Numbered from the stretch's first letter, positions 44,918-55,465 are shown. The stretch is DNA of 64,000 nt from Breviolum minutum Mf 1.05b.01 (GCA_000507305.1 DF240445.1:54463-118462), one strand, 5' to 3'. Notes: a model not told the origin generated them from the letters alone. Program-made: numbers and translations.

Positions 44918-45413
44918 GTTTATGGCTTAGATCAAATGGGGTGGGTCAAAACGGTGGGGTTCGAAAAGTTGTTGGATGTGTTTATGGTTTTATTATGTTT
45001 TATTTAATGACAATACAGTATATATATATATATAATATATTATATATATATATTATGGTGTTTCTTTTTGGAAATTTTGGGAAGGATTGTTTTCTTTTAA
45101 TAGACATAAGATAAGGTGTATCTTTTTTGTTTTGTCTTCTGATCTTTGGCACTTCTTTTGGAGACATGATGCAACCTTTTCCAACGGAAATAACTGGTAG
45201 GACCCTCAAATTCTTAAATTATAATTTAAACGATGAGTTTTACTGATGATGTATGCTGATTACCTCACACGAGTTACCCAGATGGGATAGTGGAACTCTG
45301 CTGTTTCAAGATCATGAACCCACATGGTGAATTGATTTTGACGCTGGTAGTAAGACATTTTCTATCAGCAGAGTCTATGTATATAATTTCCATTTTGATG
45401 TGGAACGCTATAG

Positions 45414-45466
45414 GATACTGTACTGCGTGGCTCAACCACCAGTTCCCAGCAGTTACAGATTGTCCT
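45414..45466 (+). CDS. Exon with GTAAGT donor
   Basis: ACGCTATAG opens YCTAWLNHQFPAVTDCP up to a perfect GTAAGT donor (45467). Phase 0 at the end matches 45744. Confidence 0.45.
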
Positions 45467-45743
45467 GTAAGTTCTAGGCTCTGGACCCGAACATGCAGAG
45501 CAAGTTTATCCATCTTGATTTGGATTTGGAGCAACAAAGACTCACAACCTTGTATAAGTAGGTGCATATTTATGAACGAGAGAGAGAGAGAGACGGAGAA
45601 TTCAGAATTATATACCACTAAAATGAGTACATTGTACATAGTACATGATTGCTTTGAGATGACAATGCCATTATGATATGCGTATGTCATACATCTATGC
45701 AAAAGTTGAATGTTACTTCGTACACATTTTTGCATCCACACAG

Positions 45744-45854
45744 ATGTGCCTCCAGGTGCCTTGCCCCCGCGTGGTGGAACCACCGCCACGCCTGATGGCC
45801 TTGGGGCTCATGGTTTGCCAAGCACCAGCTTTGGGTGACTTGGCAGTTGGGAAG
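45744..45854 (+). CDS. Pro-rich exon
   Basis: ATCCACACAG is followed by 37 phase-0 codons (MCLQVPCPRVVEPPPRLMAL, GLMVCQAPALGDLAVGK) and a GTACTG donor. A second frame, VPPGALPPRGGTTATPDGLG, looks like a linker. Exon status is more certain than frame. Confidence 0.5.
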
Positions 45855-46399
45855 GTACTGAGTTTTCCAATTGTTGCCCTATACTGCCCTACATTATTGG
45901 TTGGTACAAGCCAGTTATTCTATGATATATGAGATATTTGTCCCAACAAAGGAGTGTTGTATAGTAGGATGCATGATTTGTTATTTTGCTAATTTATTTT
46001 TCTTTTAAATTAATGAGTATGTCAGGGTCACTTTAAAAGAATACATGTGGATTAGATGAAAAGGTCCTGTCATGTTCTCCTATATACATAAGTTGAAATG
46101 ATGGGATGGGCATTTGTTTGTCTGATAGTTTGGTTTATTTGGTGATTCCAAAGGCCAAGTTGTCGGATGTGTCCATCTTATTTGTGATCAAGCTGTTGAA
46201 ACAGTTGCTGGTGTCCACATGATGTCCCCCTGTCAAATTCACATGATGTTCCCAGACACTTCTGGATCTATAACAAAGTTGACAAGGGGTTTTTCAACAT
46301 CTTCATTTTGTTTGGCCCCTTTTAGAGCTGTACAAGGTCAGTTGAAGGTGTTAAGCTCTAAGGTTGCTTCTTAAGCATTCTGAATTTCCGGCATAGTAG

Positions 46400-46495
46400 T
46401 GTCACCAACCTCAACCACCAAAACACGGACTGATTTCCGACGAAAAAAGGCCCAACAGCAGACGCTCAAATGCAGATGCTGGACTGAAACCTTTG
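46400..46495 (+). CDS. Basic disordered exon
   Basis: From CATAGTAG the phase-0 frame reads CHQPQPPKHGLISDEKRPNS then RRSNADAGLKPL to a GTACCA donor. The frame stays open to 46541 (TGNRGKNGGRGW). Confidence 0.45.
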
Positions 46496-46860
46496 GTACC
46501 AGATACAGGCAACAGGGGGAAAAACGGTGGCAGGGGATGGTGATGGCAAGCTTTGCTTGTGGGTCCTGGCAGTTCAAACAATTGTTTTACCATTCTTTGG
46601 TTGGACGATTTGTTTTTTGTGGGACCTCCATATGGATCGGAACAGGGAAAACCCAGCACTTCAGGTTTGTGGATAATGGTAAGTTTAGTCGGATGTGTAT
46701 CCCACCTTTGTACTGCCTCCATGTGTCCCCCGAGTCCTTTGTGACATCAGCATGTTTTTAAAACGATACCTTCCATCACTATATGTTTGCCTTTGGGTTG
46801 GAACTGCTTTGGGTTGGAACTGGATTCGAAAGTTAACGATATTTTTTTCAGGCAACAAAA

Positions 46861-46963
46861 CCCATAAGATCCTTTCAGGACTGGTATATTTAACCTACTA
46901 ATTTACCATACAAATCCACCATCCATGTAGCTAAATATACCGTTTGTCTCATGGATCCTATGG
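46861..46963. mobile_element. MITE, family M4, next to a splice acceptor
   Basis: CCCATAAGATCC at the left and GGATCCTATGGG at the right, with inner segments GTATATTTAACCTACTAATTTACCA-like, match the hairpin at 22494-22583. It ends 14 bp before the exon at 46978, so the 3' splice region directly abuts it. Confidence 0.7.
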
Positions 46964-46977
46964 GAGTTTCCCTCCAG

Positions 46978-47041
46978 GTCTTCGAGGAGCGGCGAGCCGC
47001 CGAGTGTCCTTGGGAGATGAACAGCCCAGGAGCTGTTGTTG
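46978..47041 (+). CDS. Exon, charged
   Basis: GTTTCCCTCCAG opens VFEERRAAECPWEMNSPGAV and reaches G|GTGAAT. It is clearly coding-like. Confidence 0.6.
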
Positions 47042-47589
47042 GTGAATCTTGTTGGTGATTGGTAGGATGGGTGATTGATTGTTTTTTTTTGCTTTGGAGG
47101 AGTATATATCTTCCAATGAACATCATACTGATACTGTTTGCCGAGTTATGCTTATGAAGTATTATCACGCAAAGCATTTTTTTAGGAAATGATACCTCCG
47201 TGACGCATTGCTTCCTTTACACTGTTTCGTGATGTATCATTACTTTATACAAAAGAAACGTGCCACTGGACATCCCTCACCCATCCTTGTTGCCTGGTCA
47301 TCATGGCCATTGAAGGACGTTTTCACGTTCTATTCGCGAAGCTCAGACCTGTACCTCTGAGGTTTCAGCCGGATCCGTTCCGTTTTTCTTGGGCGTGGGT
47401 GAGAATGGATGATGGATGAATAAATAGATTGATGGATCGATCAAATATGCTGAATCAAATGGAACAAACGGATGCACGTTGCACATGGTAAAACTGTGGG
47501 AAGTACTGTAGGTAGGCACTTGATTTCTCCAACTTCATCGCTGCAGGAAGAATCATTGGCTTACATACATAATGATATTTCTCTCACAG

Positions 47590-47617
47590 GTCTTCAGCAG
47601 AAAATGATATTGCAAAG
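47590..47617 (+). CDS. 28-bp candidate exon with GC donor
   Basis: TCTCTCACAG is followed by SSAENDIAK and AAAG|GCAAGT, the consensus GC donor. It joins 47650 in phase, but the implied intron is only 32 bp. Confidence 0.3.
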
Positions 47618-47649
47618 GCAAGTGTTTGTTTGTAGATTTTCACCAGCAG

Positions 47650-47748
47650 GTCGGTGCTGCATCTATTGCTGCCATCTTGGAATGTGTGGAACAAGCTCAG
47701 GAGAGGGACGTTTTGAACCATGTACACCGAAACATCAATATCATTACA
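47650..47748 (+). CDS. Helical exon
   Basis: TTTTCACCAGCAG opens 33 phase-0 codons (VGAASIAAILECVEQAQERD, VLNHVHRNINIIT) to a GTAAAG donor. It is strongly coding. Its end phase also fits the GT27 exon at 49565, but its relation to that gene is unproven. Confidence 0.65.
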
Positions 47749-48208
47749 GTAAAGCTGAACATATAGCCCTGGAGGGGGACACTGAATACACTTGAAAACA
47801 GGGAACCCAGACTTGAAGCTTCCACGTTCATCCATGGGTTTGTCAAGGTTCAGGGAAATTATATAATGTTTAAATGGGAAATTGAACAAGCAATTGCAGT
47901 CAACAGTTTTTTACTCAAACATGTCGTGCCACGGACATAGATTATTTGAATCTGCATTGCTCATGCAACAAGGGACTCAGAAAAAAATAATACCGAAAAC
48001 AGAGAATAGTCCGAAAGGCAGGCCATACAGATGATTACAAAAACCACAAAATGATACGAAATTCACCCATTTCCAAGAACCACAAACTTGGGGCGCATAT
48101 AATAGCTAGTGTTATCATTTCTGTTAACAGACATGTGTTTGCATATTTGCATATATTTGCAAGTTAGTGGTTGTTTTCTCTAATTTGATCTTGTATGTTT
48201 TTCCCTAG

Positions 48209-48347
48209 CCCCGTCAACTGGCCTTTGCCGTCGAACATTGGAATGCCTTAGGACGTTCCACAGCAGCAGTTTCTTGGAAGAAGATACCCAATCGTGGAGA
48301 CACCTGCGAAGCCGCCTTTGGGGGGTGGATGCATTGCGCGTACTGTA
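48209..48347 (+). CDS. Exon with GTAAGT donor
   Basis: The acceptor GTTTTTCCCTAG opens 46 codons (PRQLAFAVEHWNALGRSTAA, VSWKKIPNRGDTCEAAFGGW, MHCAYC) and ends at A|GTAAGT. It is among the clearest exons in the window. Family not recognised. Confidence 0.75.
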
Positions 48348-48612
48348 GTAAGTACATCATGAAGTATATAGATTTACACACAGTATTTATGTATATGTCC
48401 ATTGATACTGAAAACACATATACACATTATTTGTTCATGTTTCTGCCTGTTATTTCATTGAGTGTTGTATCACATCGTAAGACATGGATGCGATATGATG
48501 AGCTTATTGATTGAACTTTTAATCAATGACCAATCATGAGTATGTAGTTGCATTGATTTCATCTACAGTGTACTCACAATGTGTATACGATTCATCGTCC
48601 GTAATTGTCTAG

Positions 48613-48653
48613 GCCATCAGAGTGGCCTATTGCCCTCATCCTCTCAACGGAAG
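48613..48653 (+). CDS. Short exon
   Basis: AATTGTCTAG provides the two bases needed by 48347. HQSGLLPSSSQRK ends at AAG|GTTAGA. A second frame (AIRVAYCPHPLNG) is open. Confidence 0.5.
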
Positions 48654-48789
48654 GTTAGACGTTGCAAAAACAACACTGTTTAACTACACAGCAACATGTT
48701 TTATGTTTCCTGAATAGCTTCATCAACTTTTACACAGTTAAAAAAACATGTGATCACATCACCATCTTTAGTGCCGTCATTAAGTTCAG

Positions 48790-48861
48790 TCCCTTTTTCT
48801 TTATGACCTGGCCTTCCAAAGCAGTAATACACCAAGACCCTCTCAGGCGTCCAAACTCTGA
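48790..48861 (+). CDS. Possible terminal exon, in-frame TGA
   Basis: ATTAAGTTCAG opens SLFLYDLAFQSSNTPRPSQA, SKL and TGA in phase with 48653. The same frame continues for 19 good codons after the TGA (EMVGAFESFRAKVLRAENE) to a TAA at 48919, so either the TGA is the stop or splicing bypasses it. Confidence 0.4.
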   Translation, partial: SLFLYDLAFQSSNTPRPSQASKL

Positions 48862-49148
48862 GAAATGGTCGGAGCGTTTGAGAGCTTTCGAGCCAAAGTC
48901 TTGAGAGCCGAGAACGAATAAGCCGATGCGATGTGAAAAATGGTAAGTTCCTGGTGGAATTCGAAGGAATGGCAGATAATTTTGAAGTACTGTAAACTCA
49001 GGGAGACGTGCATGTTTTTTGTTAGTGATAAAACACAGCACCAATGGCAATATACGAGCTGGATTGAGATGTTCATCCTTGAATAACAGGCTATAGTCGT
49101 TTGCTAGCTCAGCTTGTTGACTTCCAGCTATAACTACATGTTCTGCAG

Positions 49149-49181
49149 GCCGCATTCACCCACGCATTGTTGAGTGCAGGA
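49149..49181 (+). CDS. 33-bp candidate exon
   Basis: ATGTTCTGCAG opens AAFTHALLSAG to a GTGTGT donor. Too short for certainty. Confidence 0.3.
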
Positions 49182-49564
49182 GTGTGTAGATAGTGCGATG
49201 GTTTGAATATGTTTGAATCATGCACAACAGTTGTCAGACAATCATTAGGTCCATGCCATGTACGTTCCCTACAGTCGAGTAATGTATTTGATACTTAATT
49301 GATAGTGTCAGTTGCCAAGCATTCAATTCCTTGGATAGTTGAAGATGGGTACAGCAACTAAAACAATGTGACCCATTCTTGCTAGTTGACAGAGAAGCAA
49401 TCCTGCCCCCACACTCCAGGATTCGGAAATATCATACCTACATTTGACAGGAACATGAACCATATATAAGTCAACCAACATGTTTTGGTACTACCGTCAC
49501 ACTAAGAGTAATGCCTTCCACCGTCTACCTCTTTTCTGGTATGAAGCTCGAATGATCTTTGCAG

Positions 49565-49672
49565 GTGCTACTGGTTGATGATGACAGTCGTCCAGAGGCT
49601 AAGAAGTTTTCAGAGAGGCAATGGAAGCGATACTCGGCGATAATTTTACCTGAAGGATGTTCTTTGACATGG
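49565..49672 (+). CDS. GT27 exon a (VLLVDD)
   Basis: GATCTTTGCAG is followed by 36 phase-0 codons (VLLVDDDSRPEAKKFSERQW, KRYSAIILPEGCSLTW) and a GTACCC donor. The LVDD motif is the first nucleotide-sugar contact. Confidence 0.8.
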
Positions 49673-52600
49673 GTACCCCATTGTCTCTTAGGGTGAAAAA
49701 TCAAACATCTTATAGCATTCTAAATTCAACATTGGTTTGAGAACAAATTGGTTGTTTCACGAGGCTGGTTCCCATGTTTTAATAGGAACTTATCACCTTT
49801 GGGAAGCACTCTCTCAACGAATATCCGGTGGTTTATGAATCCCGTGTTTGACATCAGTATTTATTGAATTATAGTTGCCAACCAAAAAGATCTACTCTAT
49901 AACTTGTCGAACCCTTCTCCCCTGACCTCCTTCAAACAAAAAACCATTGAATTTGTCAAACATGAAAGGAATTTTGTTCGGAAAAACCCCGGGATCCCTG
50001 TGAAGCCGCCATCCACCGGGTACCCCAAGGACTTCAAGACGAATTGGATCTTCATGTCTTGGAGCTTCCTAAGGCGACTCGTGAAGCTGTTTTTACCGGA
50101 GGACCTACGGAGACCAACCTGTGAGTCCTTTACATATTTTCCAAATTGATTATGTTTTAAAGCATTTGTATGGGCTTTGCCCGTACATGGAGATGATTTA
50201 CAGATATATATATATATATACAATATGATATGGATTAAGTGAAGTGACTGATATGTTTCAACTGGGGATTCTATCCCAAGCAACTGGTTTGATGTCCAGG
50301 TGTCCCTACTTCGCCTTCGCGTTTCTTGATTGCATTGCTCCGAGCATTCATGAATAGAAAAAAACAACATGCGAGTGCATCCCTTGCTTAACTTAGCTTT
50401 TGGATCAATGGAGACATTCACGATGTTCAAGTGGAAGTACACATAACAGATGCTGCATGTACTATATATGTGTATTTTCATTCTGTATATATTTACTGTT
50501 TGTATATCAGATTAAACGTTGGAATATATTCCATACATGAAACATGCAGGATCATACCAATTTCTCAGATCAAGTCGAGGAGTTTGACGGTTTGTCTTAC
50601 CGACTTTAACGACTTCCCTCTCCTTTGGCTTTGAAGGGGGTGTGGATTCAGGAACGCCGTGGCTTGATGCGAGCCCGAATGGAAGGCATGGCCGGAGGTG
50701 AAGTTTCCAACAAGATGGGTTTCGTTGAATAAGACATTTAGTGGCCCAGTACTGGCCATGAGAATCTATAAAGGTGAGGCTGGGAATGTTTTCTAACACA
50801 TTGCTATTCGAACTTGCGTTTCTGTTTTACTAAATAAGATCACTAATAAATTTTCTTATTAGCATGTTTGTTGGCTCTTCCATGTTTGGTAGTTGGGAAC
50901 ACCATTCTTTCATGGATCGCAGTGTCCAGGCATTTGGCGAGCAAAGGGTGAAGTGGTTATTTGCTTGGACAGCCACGTTGAGGCGGCGGTCAAATGAGAG
51001 TCTCAGTTGTTTCCCCTCCCAACATAGTCAGCTGAAAAGTTTAACATGAAAGTTGTAGGTGCATTGCATTTCCTGGTGAAAAAAGAGAAGATTTCCATTA
51101 TGTCCATTGCTATTTGATATTGATACTATTTTAATATCAATTTAATATTATATTATATATAATATGCTGGTTTGTTGGAGGGCATCGTGTGCAGTGTTTT
51201 TGGTGGTTTGAATGCAGTTAACGCTCATTTCAGGGTGTTCCTATTTGTTGTGAGTTGTGATGTATGATACTTTCACTCATTGGTTGATAATGTGTGAAGT
51301 ATCTACAGCTTTCATTTCTTTGTGAGATTTCGTGAGACAATTTGTTGTGATCCGTTCTTTCAACGCCTTTTGCCCGGAGATACAATTCCGAAGCAATCAA
51401 CTTCTGGCTGTTCAAAGGGGAGTCCATGCTAGCAACTTATCATGTTTGGGGATATCATCCTAATTAAATAGCAAGGGAGGTTATCAATTTAGGGTGGACA
51501 CTTAGGATTTTCTTAGGAGGTTTTTGGTTCTTAACTGAATCATCTAAGTGTGTGTTTCTCCAAACTCTTGAATTCCTACTCAAAAACATGTGGGTTGAAA
51601 TGGACTTGTTTGTTCATGATCAACTTCCTAGTTCTACAAACACCTGTACCCAGCGTACTTACCATCCGCAGACAACACCTGGATGGTTGGAACCGCTTTT
51701 GTGGCGGATCACCGAGGAGTCTGTAGCCTTGTTGGATTTCTGTTTGTTTTTGTTCGCATGGGAGGTTCTTGAACTGACATGAGGGTGAGTCTTCACTGTA
51801 CCAGCATATCCAGTTGAAGGAAAGCTGACAAGAGGATTAAGAATATGGATTTGCTTATTGGTCTTGTCATTGGTTTGTGACTGTTAGTGATAGTTCAAGG
51901 AAACCCTCGTTTTTTGGTAGATATCCTGATTATAAGAAGTACTCTACCTACAAGGGATTTTGATCCATGTATGTTTTGTTTTCAGGAAAAGCAACATCCT
52001 GGTAGAGATTGCTTCTTAGTGAATTGTATACGGCCATTGATTCTTGGTAGGCTGTATGGCATATACGGCGTCTACGGTAAAGGAGCCGTTAGCCTACGCA
52101 TTCTGAAGTTGAAGCCTCTTAGCTTGGCATGTTTTATCACTTCAAACGGATCCTATCTCCTTGATATGTGGTGAATTGTTGGCATCACAAAAGAAATTTC
52201 TTGCTAAGTGCAGTCATGTTAGTTGGTTTCAACATATGCTTTCAATCTTGGACAACCAACTAAATTCCCTAGTTGACTGTTGTCACCAAGCACCATAGAC
52301 ACCACCGCCGCCACGCCAAACAACAACAACAACAACAACAACAACAAGATTCTGTCCAATTTTCCAAACATTTGCGTTCCAGTTCTACTTTCATGCTCTT
52401 CAGATGACTTGGGGTCCATCTTTTTGTTGTCAGGATCGCACACGTGTCGTAGTCCCCAGCATTGATGGCATCGATGCGGAGGACCTGGAAGATGTGATTG
52501 GACACCATCCTTCGGTCATAATACGGGCAAAAGACTGTAGGATATATGGATATTTAAATAAATATATATATATATGTGTTCTACGCAGATTCATTGACAT

Positions 52601-55465
52601 ATTGACAGTATACGCATTTACATGATAGTAATATCCGTTCATTTACATGTGTACATACAGTATATGCATCTCTCTCGGAAAACTATAGCGAGGTCCCCAC
52701 CTCACCGAAGAAGTACTACATAGCACTACAGTATTTGCATGTTCAATGCCAGGACTTTCGCTATGAAGTTTATGGTTTGGGTTTGGTCAGCCTCTTGTCG
52801 GTGAAAAACAGCGAAGATGTTGTTGGTCGAGTCTTACTTTTTAAAGCTTGTAGCGGAAGAGATTTGGCATCATGGATCGCAGCAAGGAGTCATTGATATA
52901 GGGATCATGGATGATGATATACCCTCCTTGGAACTAACATATCCCCTACCAAGACACTTTTGAAGATTATTTTCCTTTGGGATACGTTAGTTCCCTGAAA
53001 GGGATTTCACTACTGGAAACCGGTTTCACTACATGATGTTCAGTTGGAAACTCAAAGTCGGTGTTGGAAACTTTTAGGTGGAAGGTTCATCCAAGGAGAA
53101 TTTGGGTGTCCAACCTTTAGCTTCAATTTCTATCCGCATCCGGTGTGCGGATACATCCCAAAAGATGAATGTAAATAAATGATCAAGGGAAATTTATTTA
53201 TTCATTTATTTATTGATTTATTTATTTATTTAATTGCATATACATATATATACATATTGAATGTCATATATGGCCTCTACACTCCAAATTATACCTGTAG
53301 TTTCAGAAGGGACCTCCCATTTGTTCAGGTTTCAATTGGCTGCTGAACCAGAAACCTCGCGAGCGACCCGAGGGAGAGGCGTGTTTGTTGATGGTATTTG
53401 TGGGACGTGACATACATGTCATTTCTTCACCATCACATCAGAGGTTTTATGGATTATGTTTTGCCCCTTGCAATGGACACACACACACACATTTAGAAAC
53501 CTTCGCGACTAACATTTGATATCAATTATGTTTGAATTGCATTCCAAGCAAAAAGAAATCTCCCCACCATTCACCAGTTCTCCCCTTCCAAAGTGACCAA
53601 TGTTTAGGACACCATGGCCCCTTCCTCCGTGCTTTGTGGTGGCCTATTTGCTGTGGTCCGGTGGTCCAAAGGGGTGATCTCCATTGATGTGATGGAGGGG
53701 AGAAGCAGGGAGCATATGAATTACTTGCCAGGGGATGCACCCTATTCAAGAAAACTCGGAGTGGAGGGTAAAATTATAGTGATGGAATTGGTGACGTAAG
53801 AGTCACCACCAAAAGCTAAAGATTGATGAAATCTCCTTAAAATCTCCGTGAGATGATCTTAATCAGGGTCCTGGTGCTGAAGTAATTCACTCTGAACATA
53901 CGGAATTTGCGCGGTTAAAGTTTCAAGACCTTTGAATCATAAGATGATGACACTCCCCGATGTTTATTATTTCGGTGTCAAAATATGGTTGAATGTTTGA
54001 GTTGGTGTTTCATCAAGGTTGGGTGGTCTATTTTTTGGTCTCTCCGGCGGTTTCCACGAGTTGGACTACTGTAAGCGTGCGTTACATCCTTCTCAGTACC
54101 ATGCCAGACGAACCGTGTTCCGCAGCTATTGGAAGCAGTGATACCAAACTATATCAATCCAGTCGCATTTGCTTGATAACCTGTCCAATCAACCATCTAT
54201 AGCGCCTAGTTCCTGCCAGTTCTATAGCAAAATTGGATCCAACTCGCCCAGCAATGACCCCGGGTCTCTCGGCCTCTCGGCCTGGCTCGACTCACCAGGA
54301 CCGATCTTGGTTCTTGCACTTGGGAGGCTGCGTTGGGGAACAGATGTGTGGTTAATATTTGTGAATAGCTTATGAACAGCTGGAAATCACAAACTCTGAA
54401 CAATTCAAATCGTTTTTGTTATTTTTGCTTTTTTCATTTAAGGGTTTGTTTATTTTGTAAAAGATGTTCCGACGTTATCATTGTCGGCTTGACGTTTCCC
54501 AATGTGCTCTTATGAAAGAAGCAATATGAAGCAATATTGTGATGGAACAAATGCCTATGTTATCGACCATTTTGATAGTTCGTAAGTTGACTCGACACTC
54601 TGCAAATAGTTTTAGAAAGTCAGCGTCGCTGCAAGAGACGCACACACACAGACTCATGCAAGTTTCGATTTCAAACTCGTGTTGGAGATGTAGATAGGGT
54701 CCATACTTTTTGTGGTATAATTTAATGCATTTTGTTGCTGATACAGATTTCCACCTCCTGTGCTGAATTGAACATGTATTAGGATACAACATGAACAACG
54801 TAACAACACTCCAGATTTCCAACCATTTCTTCATTCAGTCCGGAAATGCTGAAACTTTTGAGATAACCAGTGATTCATTGGGGAGTCGATTTGGAGCTGG
54901 CGACACCCACAGGCTATGACCCTGAGTTGCAGATCTACGGTGGAGAGGTGCAACCGTTGGGAACAAATAAATTTATTGAAGTCGGGTACATATAGATTCC
55001 TATGAACATCCGATGAACCACATATCCCCTCCTGTTTGGTGCTATTCCCCTCCTGTTTGGCGCTGAAGATGTTGTTTTTTCTCTGAAGATGTTTTGGCAC
55101 AGATCATATCAATTAGTTTTAATAGATACATAAGCTCTTCATGTTGCTTATGTTTTTTATGTGCACTGAGTCAAGTCAAGTGTCACGTTTGTTGATGGTG
55201 CTTTCTTTGACACACGCACACACACAAAATGCTGCCTTTCATTGATTTTCATTGATGTCATGTATGATTGAGGATCACAAATGGCATACTTCATGTCATA
55301 AATGCATGATACTCAGTCATACTCACTCTTACAGTATGTGTATACATCTGTACATTTCGTTGACTACTTGACTCATTGACGCTTCCTTTGTACCCATTGA
55401 ATTCACAAGGAGATGGAGATTGGTTTCAGTGCTTGGCAATGTGGTGGTTCCGTTGTCCACGAACC
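49565..55465 (+). CDS. Polypeptide N-acetylgalactosaminyltransferase-like gene (GT27), partial, 13 exons
   Basis: Thirteen exons join without a frame break into about 258 residues that follow the GT27 catalytic core in order: VLLVDDDS (1-8, nucleotide-binding strand), ERRGLMRARMEGM (106-118), AKGEVVICLDSHVE (125-138, D-S-H binds Mn2+ and UDP), PGWLEPLLWRI (143-153), DRTRVVVPSIDGID (158-171), FNWLL (188-192), CGGLFAVDRSWF (213-224), GGYDPELQIYGGE (228-240) and AWQCGG (248-253). Such enzymes transfer GalNAc from UDP-GalNAc to Ser/Thr of proteins in the Golgi. The family's GGEN reads GGEE here. The 5' end (stem, membrane anchor, FHNE) and the part after residue 258 (usually CSRVGH and a lectin domain) are not resolved. 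Two GC donors are required. Family-level confidence is high, exact substrate unknown. Confidence 0.85.
49969..50120 (+). CDS. GT27 exon b
   Basis: CATGAAAG is followed by EFCSEKPRDPCEAAIHRVPQ, GLQDELDLHVLELPKATREA, VFTGGPTETN and a perfect GTGAGT donor. LHVLELPK fits the strand before the GL.RAR motif. This stretch is longer than in typical GT27 enzymes. Confidence 0.7.
50550..50589 (+). CDS. GT27 exon c
   Basis: AAACATGCAG, then IIPISQIKSRSLT and a GTTTGT donor. The frame is fixed by phase on both sides. The following intron is only 47 bp. Confidence 0.6.
50637..50697 (+). CDS. GT27 exon d (GLMRAR)
   Basis: GGCTTTGAAG, then GVWIQERRGLMRARMEGMAG and G|GTGAAG. RRGLMRARMEGM matches the conserved R.GL.RAR..G segment. 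Confidence 0.8.
50930..50988 (+). CDS. GT27 exon e (DSH metal site)
   Basis: GTGTCCAG, then IWRAKGEVVICLDSHVEAA and a GTCAAA donor. LDSH is the family's D-x-H metal-binding motif. Confidence 0.85.
51672..51722 (+). CDS. GT27 exon f (WLEPLL)
   Basis: ACCATCCGCAG, then TTPGWLEPLLWRITEES and a GTAGCC donor, phase 0 on both sides. Confidence 0.85.
52434..52493 (+). CDS. GT27 exon g (VVVPSID)
   Basis: TTTGTTGTCAG, then DRTRVVVPSIDGIDAEDLED. The donor GTGATT at 52494 gives the usual family spacing to FNW. GTCATA at 52515 is an alternative adding seven residues. Confidence 0.8.
52753..52780 (+). CDS. GT27 exon h (28 bp)
   Basis: TTCAATGCCAG, then DFRYEVYGL and G|GTTTGG. It is short, but both phases and the family pattern (F.Y before GGF.W) support it. 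Confidence 0.7.
52922..53003. mobile_element. MITE, family M1, inside GT27 intron
   Basis: CCCTCCTTGGAACTAACATA at the left and ACGTTAGTTCCCTGAAAGGG at the right, 82 bp. The interior is the reverse complement of the copy at 7896-7990. Confidence 0.75.
53329..53378 (+). CDS. GT27 exon i (FNW), GC donor
   Basis: CATTTGTTCAG, then FNWLLNQKPRERPEGE and GAG|GCGTGT. Only the GC donor keeps phase with the GGLF exon; GTGTTT two bases later would break the frame. Confidence 0.75.
53608..53655 (+). CDS. GT27 exon j (GGLFAV)
   Basis: AATGTTTAG, then DTMAPSSVLCGGLFAV and a GTCCGG donor. GGLF is the conserved Gal/GalNAc-T motif element. Confidence 0.85.
54299..54326 (+). CDS. GT27 exon k (28 bp), GC donor
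   Basis: CGACTCACCAG, then DRSWFLHLG and G|GCTGCG. It bridges GGLFAV and GGYD in the exact family order, and only the GC donor gives the right phase. Confidence 0.75.
54913..54947 (+). CDS. GT27 exon l (YGGE)
   Basis: GACACCCACAG, then YDPELQIYGGE and a GTGCAA donor. This matches the family D..L..WGGEN motif, with Tyr for Trp. Confidence 0.8.
55410..55465 (+). CDS. GT27 exon m (AWQCGG)
   Basis: AATTCACAAG, then EMEIGFSAWQCGGSVVHE and CC|GTTGGG. It matches the family segment E.SFR.WQCGG...PC. The position of the invariant Asn after GGE is Glu here. Confidence 0.8.

Noticed and set aside
44567..45007. 146-residue + strand open frame
   Set aside because: It crosses better-supported exons in other frames (44670 and 44829) and has poor coding composition over much of its length.
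49565..49672. Response-regulator receiver domain from VLLVDDDS
   Set aside because: The downstream exons follow the GT27 order, where LVDD is the nucleotide-sugar strand; no receiver-type phospho-Asp or Lys context is seen.
50300..50357. Phase-matching terminal exon CPYFAFAFLDCIAPSIHE after 50120
   Set aside because: It would end the GT27 gene before its DSH motif; the exon at 50550 fits the same phase and continues the family.
54018..54070. Possible GT27 exon reading LSGGFHELDY with a GTAAGC donor
   Set aside because: It looked like the GG(Y/F)D segment, but the pair 54299-54326 and 54913-54947 gives a much better and phase-correct GGYDPELQIYGGE. This shows how easily false exons arise here.
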